DNA from: an uncultured Saprospirales bacterium
Lineage (GTDB): Bacteria; Bacteroidota; Bacteroidia; Chitinophagales; Saprospiraceae
Assembly (NCBI GenBank): GCA_937926355.1
Contig: CALAZP010000032.1
Location: 1-47,505, forward strand
Direction of reading: 5' to 3'
DNA length: 47,505 nucleotides
Below the pieces are notes generated by a model, which saw only the letters and a list, made by a program, of their open reading frames with translations, had not been told where the DNA came from and made no database searches. Below, in pieces: positions 40,363-47,505 of this stretch. Position numbers and translations under genes: made by a program. How positions within the stretch are numbered: the first letter of the stretch is position 1; each line of letters starts with the position of its first letter.

Positions 40363-41154
40363 ATGAAAACATTTTACAAGCCTTCTGAAGCTATTGATTG
40401 GTCTAAAAAGAGTCTTCATGACTTTGGATGCGTAGTAAAAACTGAAAGGTGGCAGGGTATTGAGTCCCCTGATGACATGTGGGAGCTAATGAATCATTCT
40501 TTCCAGATGTTTATACCAAAATCCTTAGAAGAGCTTGTAAGTGAAGTTAGACCAAACCTCCCTTGGGCTGATGATCATTTTGAAGAAAGGATTGGAGGAT
40601 TACCACTTAACCCACCACCTTCCAATGAATGGTGGCCTTTTAACCAAAACAAGAATAGAGAGTTCAAGAAGGAAGAGCAGTTCTCGCATACTTATCCGGA
40701 AAGAATTTGGCCTAAAAAAGCACAAATAAACAATTCTACGGGTAACCTCACTAAACAAATCCTGAAGGGTATAAGATATGAATATGGGGATTTTAGCGAT
40801 GTCCTGGATCTTTTGGAAAGGGAACCTTTTACAAGACAAGCCTTTCTACCTATTTGGTTTCCAGAGGATACGGGGGCTCACCACAAGGAAAGAGTCCCAT
40901 GTACTATTGGATACCATTTCATGAGGAGAGGAGATTTCCTTCACGTGTCTTATTTTATAAGATCCTGCGACATAATGAGACACTTTAGAGACGACATTTA
41001 CCTTGCTTGTAGAAAAGTTTTTTGGGTTATAGAGGAAATGAAAAAGAGAGATAAATCATGGGAAAATGTACTCCCTGGATATTACGCTATGCATATTGTC
41101 TCACTCCATTGCTTCAATAGTCAGAAGCAAATATTAAAGCAAAAGAATATCTAG
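40363..41154 (+). CDS. Thymidylate synthase / dCMP hydroxymethylase family enzyme
   Basis: The fold motifs are clear in the C-terminal half: LPIWFPED, RVPCTIGYHFMRRGDFLH with the catalytic Cys180, and RSCDIMRHFRDDIYLA. In thymidylate synthase the last position of this block is Asn, which reads uracil; here it is Asp (Asp211), as in T4 dCMP hydroxymethylase, which shares FR-N/D-D. This points to a cytosine substrate, so hydroxymethyl-dCMP is a fair prediction. 263 aa. It precedes three glycosyltransferase-like genes, which could glucosylate such bases. Confidence 0.75.
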   Translation: MKTFYKPSEAIDWSKKSLHDFGCVVKTERWQGIESPDDMWELMNHSFQMFIPKSLEELVSEVRPNLPWADDHFEERIGGLPLNPPPSNEWWPFNQNKNREFKKEEQFSHTYPERIWPKKAQINNSTGNLTKQILKGIRYEYGDFSDVLDLLEREPFTRQAFLPIWFPEDTGAHHKERVPCTIGYHFMRRGDFLHVSYFIRSCDIMRHFRDDIYLACRKVFWVIEEMKKRDKSWENVLPGYYAMHIVSLHCFNSQKQILKQKNI

Positions 41155-42696
41155 GTGAAATACGATTTTGTAGAAATAGGCACTTGTGATTTTGATACCC
41201 TACTTCAATCTTGCAAAGACCACGAAAGAGGCATAAGCATTGAAGCAATAAAGCAATATCTGGACAACCTTCCGGATAGAGAGAACGTGGTAAAACTCAA
41301 TGCAGCTGTTTCACAAGAAAGCGGGGAAGACCATATCTATACACTTTCAGAAAAAACCATAAGGGAATTTTCTTTGCCCGACTGGATAAGGGGATGCTCT
41401 AAACTAGGGTCTCCACATCCTTATGTGTTGGACGAACTCAGGAAGAAAAATATAGAGAATCTTTATGAAAAAAATCCGGTTAGGACAATTACCATAGGTG
41501 AGATCATTGAGGAATATTCAATAACCGAAATTGGAATCCTAAAAACCGACCTGGAAGGGAATGACTTAACAATCATAAATTCTTTGCTAGATTATGGAAA
41601 GGTCCTACCCAGAGAGATAATTTTTGAATATAACAGAGAGCATAGCTTCGAGCCTACCGAGGATAAATTTAGCCAATTAGTTAGAAGGTTAGAAAAATTT
41701 GGATATAAAAAAACCAAACAACCACCGGGTGGTAATTTTTCTTTCGAACGTATGAAGAAAATAGCAGTAGTCTCAATGTATGATGACAACTACACCGACA
41801 TGGCTGCTATCACTATCAAGGAAAACTTCCGAACGTATTGCTCCATCCATGGATATGAGCTGGTAGATTTTAAGATAGATGGAGATTTTTTAGAGGGTAG
41901 ACATGCACAATGGGGAAAGATTAAGCTACTAAAGAAGCTCATTGAAAAAAATACGGCAGATTGGTTTTTCTTCATAGATTGTGATTGTTTAATAATGAAT
42001 CCCACAATTAAGCTTGAATCTTTTCTAAAGGAAGATAAGTTTGTAATATTTCCTAAGGGAGGAGGAGCACCAGACAAGCCTCTAAGCAATAGTTCCTTCG
42101 ATGATAATATCATGAGCTCACAAATTCTAATCAAGAATTGTCAAGCATCATTAGAATTCCTTGATGAAATATGGAACTCTCCAGATTGGCCCGAGGGTAT
42201 GGACATCAATGAGTTTGACCACGAAATGAGACAAATAAGAATCTCGTCACAAAAAGATAGATGGAGGGATGGAATATTGTTGATAGAGGAAAAACTTTTA
42301 AATAGGTTTTGGCCAGCTAAGAATCCTTTCATGGTGGATGCATTTCCACACATGAATAAAAATCTTTGGGAACCTGGTGATTTTATAGTTCATGTTACAT
42401 CATACTCGAAAAACGAGAGAATTGAAATTTTAAACCTCCTCTCCCAATTTGCTGGGGGAAAGCTAGGGAAGTGGGAAAGGAAGGAAAACAAAGTGTTCTA
42501 CAAACCCTTGGTTGAATCGATAGGTAAAATAAGGATTTGCCTTTTTAAAAGAGGGAAAGAAAGAATACACTGGAATCTAGAAGACCCAAACAGAAACCTA
42601 ATTTATTGGATATCCACGGATGATTTTGAATCGGGAGATATAATTAGGGTTTATGACCACACTAATTCAGAAATAGCCCTACACTTAATAAAATGA
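41155..42696 (+). CDS. FkbM-like methyltransferase fused to glycosyltransferase
   Basis: Two domains: residues 1-195 resemble FkbM methyltransferases (FVEIGTCDFDTL, EIGILKTDLEGNDLTI), and from 205 a glycosyltransferase begins (IAVVSMYDDNY) with WFFFIDCDCLIMN as D-x-D motif and a C-terminal GDFIVHVTSYSK as in GT34-like enzymes. The fusion implies a joint methylation and glycosylation step. The start is a GTG, directly after the previous stop. It overlaps the next gene by four bases. Confidence 0.7.
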   Translation: MKYDFVEIGTCDFDTLLQSCKDHERGISIEAIKQYLDNLPDRENVVKLNAAVSQESGEDHIYTLSEKTIREFSLPDWIRGCSKLGSPHPYVLDELRKKNIENLYEKNPVRTITIGEIIEEYSITEIGILKTDLEGNDLTIINSLLDYGKVLPREIIFEYNREHSFEPTEDKFSQLVRRLEKFGYKKTKQPPGGNFSFERMKKIAVVSMYDDNYTDMAAITIKENFRTYCSIHGYELVDFKIDGDFLEGRHAQWGKIKLLKKLIEKNTADWFFFIDCDCLIMNPTIKLESFLKEDKFVIFPKGGGAPDKPLSNSSFDDNIMSSQILIKNCQASLEFLDEIWNSPDWPEGMDINEFDHEMRQIRISSQKDRWRDGILLIEEKLLNRFWPAKNPFMVDAFPHMNKNLWEPGDFIVHVTSYSKNERIEILNLLSQFAGGKLGKWERKENKVFYKPLVESIGKIRICLFKRGKERIHWNLEDPNRNLIYWISTDDFESGDIIRVYDHTNSEIALHLIK

Positions 42697-43637
42697 GAAG
42701 ATCTTACGTTTCGATAACAACTGAAAATTACCACTATCTCACTTTGTGGCTAATAAAAAGCTTAAGGAAGTATTCTGAATACGACATCAATATATTCTGT
42801 ATAAACTACTTCCCAAGTGATTCCGGACTGGAAATGCCAGATGGCGTAAATTTCCATAGAATAGATTACGAGTTATTCGACAAAGACCAAGATTTCCAAA
42901 GTGTGGAGGGCGGAAATTTCTATGTGAATCGCAGGAATCCTCGGAGCTTCCAGGTTATGACTAGAAAGAGCGAAGCATGCTTGAAAGTTATTGATATGGG
43001 TTATGACGAGGCATGCTATATAGATGGGGATAGTATTGCTTGCCCAAATATAGATGAGATTTTTGATCATGCAGGGTCAATCAAAACTACCCCACTTGCA
43101 ACAAAGGGCCCACACGAATTTGTAATGGTTCCAGACGACCAAGGTGTAAGGGGTAATCCATTTGAAGGATGTTGGCCAGAGTGCGATCTTACAAAAACTC
43201 TGGAATGGCCTTTAATGCAATTCCTCCAGGTTTCTAAAGAGCAAAGAGACGAGTACCGAACAGGAAATCTATTTATTTTCAATAGGGAATGTAGGGGATT
43301 CTTTGTTATACTCGAAGAATTTTTGAATGTAATGTGGAAGGTTGTTGATGTTTATTACTATTCACCATTCCAAGACGAAACACCAATGAACGTGTTTATT
43401 TGGAAATATGGTGGTGGTGGATTACCAATGAGCTACATCAACATTAATGAAGGCTTTAAAACTGTTAAGCACTTTTTCGAAACCGATGTCGATAAGGACA
43501 CCCTAAGTGGAGATTTCTATAAGATTCCAAAAGATAAGAATCTAATCAAAGTTCTACATGGTGAAAAGAGGGAACAAGAGTTGGAAAAAATCATACAACA
43601 TCTAGACATCCTCAAAGAAAAAGGTTATTATAAATAA
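42693..43637 (+). CDS. Glycosyltransferase (GT-A fold)
   Basis: YVSITTENYHYLTLWLIKSLRKY is a typical start for GT8-like enzymes and EACYIDGDSIACPN is the metal-binding D-x-D. Later INEGFKTVKHFF and KVLHGEKREQE complete the fold. 314 aa, no membrane segment. It may act with the hydroxymethylase-like protein on DNA or on surface glycans. Confidence 0.72.
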   Translation: MRRSYVSITTENYHYLTLWLIKSLRKYSEYDINIFCINYFPSDSGLEMPDGVNFHRIDYELFDKDQDFQSVEGGNFYVNRRNPRSFQVMTRKSEACLKVIDMGYDEACYIDGDSIACPNIDEIFDHAGSIKTTPLATKGPHEFVMVPDDQGVRGNPFEGCWPECDLTKTLEWPLMQFLQVSKEQRDEYRTGNLFIFNRECRGFFVILEEFLNVMWKVVDVYYYSPFQDETPMNVFIWKYGGGGLPMSYININEGFKTVKHFFETDVDKDTLSGDFYKIPKDKNLIKVLHGEKREQELEKIIQHLDILKEKGYYK

Positions 43638-43638
43638 A

Positions 43639-43914
43639 ATGGCAAGTATACTAGGTAAAGGTAGGAAGAAAATTAAAGAACCAACAGAATCCATGAGAAA
43701 GCATTATGGAGAGTTGTTTTTAAGAAATCAGAGTAAGTGGATACGAAGATCCAAACTCGAAACAGGACACCTCGGGACTTCTTTTTCATTTGAGGGCGAA
43801 GATGCAATACTAGTTGGCAGCATTTCCTCAGACCAATTCCTACTACATCTGACCGAGGCCGATGAATACCTGATAGTTCACATAGACGACGTAAGTCGAG
43901 CAATTCTGGAGTAA
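43639..43914 (+). CDS. Hypothetical protein, 91 aa
   Basis: Basic N-terminus, then alternating strand and helix. No family recognised. Two bases after the glycosyltransferase. Confidence 0.6.
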   Translation: MASILGKGRKKIKEPTESMRKHYGELFLRNQSKWIRRSKLETGHLGTSFSFEGEDAILVGSISSDQFLLHLTEADEYLIVHIDDVSRAILE

Positions 43915-44121
43915 TTGAAAATCTCTATTAAAACCAAAACAGCACAGGCACACATTGAAACGTGTGAGCTTATAAGATTTTATGGTTCTCGAATAATAAG
44001 AGATTCTGTAAATCAAAAAGATTGCTATGGTTTTTTTATGTTGGAAACACCAAAAGAAACCATTGATTCCTTTATCATAATAGAGGATTCTGTTGTTGAT
44101 GTACAGCCTTCCTATAGTTAG
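43915..44121 (+). CDS. Hypothetical protein, 68 aa
   Basis: Directly follows the previous stop with a TTG start. Beta-rich. No function known. Confidence 0.5.
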   Translation: MKISIKTKTAQAHIETCELIRFYGSRIIRDSVNQKDCYGFFMLETPKETIDSFIIIEDSVVDVQPSYS

Positions 44122-44161
44122 TTCCAACTTTATTTAGTCCTTCTTGTTTAAGAGAATCTTT

Positions 44162-44170
44162 GATATATAG
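44162..44170 (+). promoter_or_regulatory. GATATATAG late-promoter-like box
   Basis: Twenty-six bases upstream of the next ATG, in a gap with no genes. Confidence 0.45.
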
Positions 44171-44196
44171 TGTGCTTTATTTTGGGTCGTTGGGGA

Positions 44197-44598
44197 ATGA
44201 ACCAAAGTAAAAACATGGCTGATAACAAAAAACAAGTAACGGACTTGATCCAAGATATTTTGGATGAATTGTCTTCTATGAGGACTCATTTACCAAACGG
44301 GGAACTTAAAATCATCCAGATGAGCATCGAAGAGCTCAAACAATCCCAGGCCGATATGAAGAAAGATCTATCGGACCTAAAAAAAAAATTGCTTGACCCA
44401 GATGACGGGGTTATTGTTAAGGTTAATGAAAACACTAAGTTTAGGGAGTCTCAGGAAGAAGAGGAAAAGGAATTCAAGGAGATGCTCCTAGAGCACTCTG
44501 AGCTTGTTAAATGGAAAGGCACTGTTACCAAAACACTCTGGATTATATTCTCAGCCTTGGTTGGAATTTTAACCAAAATGTTCTTTCTTGATAAATAA
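44197..44598 (+). CDS. Coiled-coil protein with C-terminal membrane anchor
   Basis: The ATG at 44197 is used (MNQSKNMADNK); a second ATG at 44215 is possible. About 90 residues of coiled coil are followed by a hydrophobic segment (WIIFSALVGILTKMFF) near the end, predicting a tail-anchored membrane protein with the bulk in the cytoplasm. No family recognised. Confidence 0.6.
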   Translation: MNQSKNMADNKKQVTDLIQDILDELSSMRTHLPNGELKIIQMSIEELKQSQADMKKDLSDLKKKLLDPDDGVIVKVNENTKFRESQEEEEKEFKEMLLEHSELVKWKGTVTKTLWIIFSALVGILTKMFFLDK

Positions 44599-44611
44599 GA
44601 GAAAAAAGATT

Positions 44612-44800
44612 ATGTCACTTCCAGTAGTAGAGCCAAAAAAAAAATTTAAAACCCTTGATAATTTCGTTAAGTGGTTTGATGAAAGAACCTTTGGTACGGA
44701 GAAAGGATCCCTCGGTTTAGAGAGGGGGACTACAGGAAAAATTATACAGTACGAAGACTTCAGTAAAAAAGCTGAGGGTCTCCAGTCAAAACAATCATAA
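44612..44800 (+). CDS. Hypothetical protein, 62 aa
   Basis: The ATG at 44612 (MSLPVVEPKKKFKT) is preferred to an upstream start. Basic protein with a C-terminal QYEDFSKKAEG that recalls the leader motif, now at the other end. No function known. Confidence 0.5.
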   Translation: MSLPVVEPKKKFKTLDNFVKWFDERTFGTEKGSLGLERGTTGKIIQYEDFSKKAEGLQSKQS

Positions 44801-44841
44801 AATTTTCTAAGAAATAAGTCGAAAATATTTTTAACCTTTGG

Positions 44842-44849
44842 TATATAAT
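44842..44849 (+). promoter_or_regulatory. TATATAAT promoter box
   Basis: Twenty-seven bases upstream of the glutamine synthetase ATG, in an A/T-rich gap. Confidence 0.4.
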
Positions 44850-44876
44850 CAAAGAGCAAAAATAAAAAACTGTTTC

Positions 44877-45947
44877 ATGAAAATTAAACTTGAATACATC
44901 TGGCTAGATGGTTATAAACCAGAACCTAATTTAAGATCAAAAGTAAAAGTTCTGGATTTCGGAGTTGATAGCATCGAAAATCCTTTGGCTTTGATGATGC
45001 CAAAATTAGAAGACATACCTTACTGGTCTTTTGATGGTAGTTCAACCAATCAAGCAGAAGGAAGCTCTTCCGATTGCATTCTTAAACCCGTTAAGCTTTA
45101 CCAGGATCCACTTCGTGGAGGATTCTCATATTTGGTCCTTTGCGAAGTTATGAACCCCGACGGTACTCCACACGAGACAAACACTAGATCTTCTGTAGAA
45201 GTAGATACTGATCAGCATTGGTTCGGTTTTGAACAGGAATATGTTTTGAGATGGCACAATAGAAAGGACGACAAACCTCTTGGATTTGAAAACTTCAACA
45301 CTCCAGAAAAGCAAGGTAAATATTATTGTTCAGTTGGTCACCCGTACAGTGCTGGTAGAGAAATTTCGGAAGAGCATATGGATGCTTGTCTTTCTTGCGG
45401 AATAAATATCACTGGTACAAATGCTGAGGTAATGCTCGGACAATGGGAATATCAGGTTTTCTCCAAGGGAAATAAAAATGCTGGAGACGATCTTTGGATA
45501 TCTAGATTCCTACTCAACAGGATTGCAGAAAAATACAGGGTTAAAGTAGATTATCACCCCAAACCAATGGGGGTAGAAGCAGAGTGGAACGGATCTGGTA
45601 TGCACGTTAACTTCTCCGACGAAGTGATGAGAACAACAGGGGGAAAGGAATATTTCGAAGCCATATTCAAGGACATGGAAAGAAAACACGGGGAAGCTAT
45701 CAGAATCTATGGGTCTAATAACTACCAGAGATTAACCGGAAACTACGAAACCCAAAGTATAGAAAAGTTTTCCTGGGGGGTTAGTGATAGAGGAGCTTCC
45801 ATTAGAATTCCTCTAGATACTGCCAAAAATTGGTTAGGATACCTAGAGGACAGAAGACCAGGATCTAACGCGGACCCATATTTAATAACTTCCTTCATGG
45901 GAAGCATTTTATCTCCAGAAATTGAGGAGGTAGAACTAGAAAAATAA
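44877..45947 (+). CDS. Glutamine synthetase (type II/eukaryotic-like)
   Basis: Makes glutamine from glutamate, ammonia and ATP. The ATG at 44877 yields 356 aa starting MKIKLEYIWLDGYK. The beta-grasp part has YWSFDGSSTNQAEGSSSD, the active-site region WFGFEQEY, EAEWNGSGMHVNF and the C-terminal YLEDRRPGSNADPY, the typical GSII motifs. It is close in length to the GSII of plants and some Bacteroidetes, and no frameshift is seen. A glutamine synthetase in a phage is very rare. Confidence 0.92.
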   Translation: MKIKLEYIWLDGYKPEPNLRSKVKVLDFGVDSIENPLALMMPKLEDIPYWSFDGSSTNQAEGSSSDCILKPVKLYQDPLRGGFSYLVLCEVMNPDGTPHETNTRSSVEVDTDQHWFGFEQEYVLRWHNRKDDKPLGFENFNTPEKQGKYYCSVGHPYSAGREISEEHMDACLSCGINITGTNAEVMLGQWEYQVFSKGNKNAGDDLWISRFLLNRIAEKYRVKVDYHPKPMGVEAEWNGSGMHVNFSDEVMRTTGGKEYFEAIFKDMERKHGEAIRIYGSNNYQRLTGNYETQSIEKFSWGVSDRGASIRIPLDTAKNWLGYLEDRRPGSNADPYLITSFMGSILSPEIEEVELEK

Positions 45948-45951
45948 AAAA

Positions 45952-46269
45952 ATGAAAGATCCACAGGATAGCCTGATTTTTAGCGATGATATGTCCTTTG
46001 AGGAAAAGGATGCATTTTGGCAAATCATCTACCAAAAGGTAAAGAAGGGGGTTAAAAAAAGATATTCCTTTGTAATTATATTCCATCTGGACGAGGGTGG
46101 TTTAGATAATGAAGAGGGATTTTCGATGATTATCAAAAAGGATGACTATGGAACTTTCCTAAATAATTACCTCCTTTGGTCGGAAGATCTAGAAAGATAC
46201 GAAACTTGTGGGGAGACAAAAAGTTTAATTAATGAATTTGAAACATGGACAAAAACGAATATTTCTTAA
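45952..46269 (+). CDS. Small protein with ERYETC motif (YEKC-type family)
   Basis: 105 aa. LLWSEDLERYETCGETKSLINEF fits the shared helical motif of this small-protein set. It overlaps the next gene by 25 bases. Function unknown. Confidence 0.6.
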   Translation: MKDPQDSLIFSDDMSFEEKDAFWQIIYQKVKKGVKKRYSFVIIFHLDEGGLDNEEGFSMIIKKDDYGTFLNNYLLWSEDLERYETCGETKSLINEFETWTKTNIS

Positions 46270-46469
46270 CAAACTCTGCACAGATTAACGGGATAAACGT
46301 ATCTAAAGGAGATATCCTAAGAGAAAATTCAACCAACAAGACCGTAAAAGTTCTAAACGTTTATGGAAATAAGGAGGGAGACAGACTACTTATGGTTGAA
46401 TACAACTCACCCAATGTCTCTGGGGTTCCTTTCCAAAAAGGTACTGATGCTTTCTCTTTTTTAAGCTAA
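46245..46469 (+). CDS. Hypothetical protein, 74 aa
   Basis: Beta-rich small protein (DILRENSTNKTVKVLNVYGN), compatible with an SH3-like barrel. No family recognised. Confidence 0.55.
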   Translation: MDKNEYFLTNSAQINGINVSKGDILRENSTNKTVKVLNVYGNKEGDRLLMVEYNSPNVSGVPFQKGTDAFSFLS

Positions 46470-46472
46470 ATG

Positions 46473-46482
46473 AAATATATAG
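46473..46482 (+). promoter_or_regulatory. AAATATATAG late-promoter-like box
   Basis: Fifteen bases upstream of the next ATG. Confidence 0.4.
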
Positions 46483-46497
46483 TTCGAATGGGAAATC

Positions 46498-46695
46498 ATG
46501 AAAACTCTTCGAACTATAGATGAACTGAACTGGGCACTTACTATTTACTCAAACATTGTAAAGTTTGGGAAGAAGAGTGCTTTGCTTGAAAATTCGAAAG
46601 ATTGTTTAACAATCCTAGAAGAGTTTGAAGAATATGAAAAATGTCACGACCTCTTTGAAATTTTAAAAGAGGGCGAGAACCTTACCCGAATATAA
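46498..46695 (+). CDS. Small protein with EEYEKC motif (YEKC-type family)
   Basis: 65 aa; its C-terminal part ILEEFEEYEKCHDLFEILKE is the clearest short form of the family motif. Three bases before the next, related gene, suggesting tandem duplication. Confidence 0.65.
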   Translation: MKTLRTIDELNWALTIYSNIVKFGKKSALLENSKDCLTILEEFEEYEKCHDLFEILKEGENLTRI

Positions 46696-46698
46696 AAC

Positions 46699-46974
46699 AT
46701 GGAATTGGACCAGGCACCTAAGAAAATAGAAAGAGGTATTTACGAGAATGCTATTCGCCGTATGGAAACCATGGGGACGAAAGCTATCTTGCACCCGAGG
46801 TTGATAGAGAAAAGAGATGCTATCAGAACTTCGCTTTTGGACTATTATGAATCAACTGAAGAGTATGAGAAATGTAAATACATTACTGAATATTTTATGG
46901 AGCTCGAAAAAGAAATAGGTTTGTTGGAGATAGTCGGTGCTATTAGCGATGATATTAGGAAGGAGAAAGGATAA
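46699..46974 (+). CDS. Small protein with EEYEKC motif (YEKC-type family)
   Basis: 91 aa with LLDYYESTEEYEKCKYITEYF near the middle. Lies directly after its shorter relative and before a terminator. Confidence 0.65.
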   Translation: MELDQAPKKIERGIYENAIRRMETMGTKAILHPRLIEKRDAIRTSLLDYYESTEEYEKCKYITEYFMELEKEIGLLEIVGAISDDIRKEKG

Positions 46975-47006
46975 TTGTTTACAATAAAGAACCAAAAAAG
47001 AATAAG

Positions 47007-47028
47007 GCCTGAGAGATCAGGCTTTTTT
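47007..47028 (+). terminator. Intrinsic terminator
   Basis: GCCTGA-GAGA-TCAGGC followed by six T. Confidence 0.92.
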
Positions 47029-47049
47029 GTGTTTGAAGTTTTGTAGGGT

Positions 47050-47058
47050 ATATAATTA
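47050..47058 (+). promoter_or_regulatory. TATATAATT promoter box
   Basis: A GGTATATAATT box lies after the terminator; CATATATTAG at 47090-47099 is a second candidate nearer the gene. Confidence 0.35.
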
Positions 47059-47142
47059 GAAATAGGCCGAAATCTTTTTAAGAAACGCCCATATATTAGA
47101 AAATTCCTTACCTAAACCTTAAGGACAAATATCATAAAAAAT

Positions 47143-47505
47143 ATGAGTAAATTATCTCTTAGAGAAATAGTCAGCAAATTCACAGAAGAAATAAACCAGC
47201 TCTTAAAGAAGGGATTCAACCACTCCGAAATCGCCAGAGAAATTGTGAAGAAGCATTCCATTGATTTAGGATCATCCCATATAGATAGTTTAAGAAGAGC
47301 TATTTCAGTTCATTTGCAGACTCCAGTAGTTGACGACAACACAGACCTAGAGCAAGAGATTCAAAAGAAATTCGAGCAAGAGTCAGAGATAAGTGAAGAC
47401 CAGATAGAATTAGAGGAAAGGGAGGAAAGAGAATTAGCACAGGCAGCTTATAAAAAATACAAGCACAGCTCTGCTTATTATTTTGACGAGGCTAAGGATC
47501 TTTAT
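47143..47505 (+). CDS. Hypothetical helical protein (3' truncated by window)
   Basis: Open to the end of the window (121 codons). The N-terminal region contains KGFNHSEIAREIVKKH, which looks like a helix-turn-helix of the resolvase or small-terminase type, followed by a very acidic coiled coil. A DNA-binding role is possible; the remainder is not visible. Confidence 0.55.
   Translation, partial: MSKLSLREIVSKFTEEINQLLKKGFNHSEIAREIVKKHSIDLGSSHIDSLRRAISVHLQTPVVDDNTDLEQEIQKKFEQESEISEDQIELEEREERELAQAAYKKYKHSSAYYFDEAKDLY

Noticed and set aside
1..47505. CRISPR arrays, insertion sequences, integrase or attachment sites
   Set aside because: No regularly spaced repeats, transposase or integrase motifs, or inverted-repeat-bounded elements were seen; the HNH endonuclease is the only clear mobile-type gene.

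Overview
The window looks like a piece of a large T4-related tailed-phage genome, probably from a phage of a Bacteroidetes (Bacteroidota) host. The T4-type signs are a two-subunit type II topoisomerase (4547-6325 and 10444-11820), a gp45-like clamp followed by half of a family B DNA polymerase, a Dda-type helicase, a dCMP-hydroxymethylase-type enzyme and TATAAATA/TATATAG late-promoter-like boxes. The host guess rests on weak or absent Shine-Dalgarno sites, frequent TTG starts, a tmRNA tag beginning GEN and a TTCTTTGACA boxA-like element. Nearly everything is on the + strand in dense, often overlapping operons; the one convincing minus-strand gene is at 17547-17894. No integrase, portal, terminase or tail genes are visible.

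Layout. 1-4450: adenylate kinase end, a glycosyltransferase and small proteins. 4547-14704: topoisomerase, UV endonuclease, DnaJ, an L,D-transpeptidase-like protein, clamp and the polymerase C-terminal half. 14712-24969: UDP-galactopyranose mutase, an ATP-grasp/aspartyl-protease fusion, thioredoxin, ClpP, Dda helicase, methyltransferase and a DUF2828/vWA protein. 24970-28110: an RNA island with a 0.35-kb structured RNA, an attenuator-like leader, tmRNA, tRNAs and about 1 kb of folded, non-coding-looking RNA containing two tRNA-like bodies. 28205-33080: a GT25-like and a GH16 enzyme, three more tRNAs, a DnaQ-type exonuclease, an HNH endonuclease and small genes. 33115-39700: M42 peptidase, HAD, Nudix, cupin, methylglyoxal synthase, a carbamoyltransferase remnant and an exported nuclease. 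39767-47505: FkbM-like and glycosyltransferase genes, the hydroxymethylase-type enzyme, glutamine synthetase and a series of very small genes.

How it fits together. Replication and repair (topoisomerase, clamp, polymerase, helicase, UvdE, exonuclease), translation support (ten tRNAs and tmRNA, with a phage ClpP able in principle to destroy tagged products), protein folding (DnaJ, thioredoxin) and host-metabolism genes (glutamine synthetase, methylglyoxal synthase, adenylate kinase, glycan enzymes) are mixed. The most interesting signals are: (i) four proteins whose first 16 residues end in [IL]-x-E, like T4 capsid-targeting leaders, each preceded by a TATATA box; (ii) the RNA island, including a leader-peptide/attenuator design ahead of tmRNA and a tRNA-like element with a long D-loop insertion; (iii) a polymerase split just before motif B; (iv) a possible pyrimidine-modification set.
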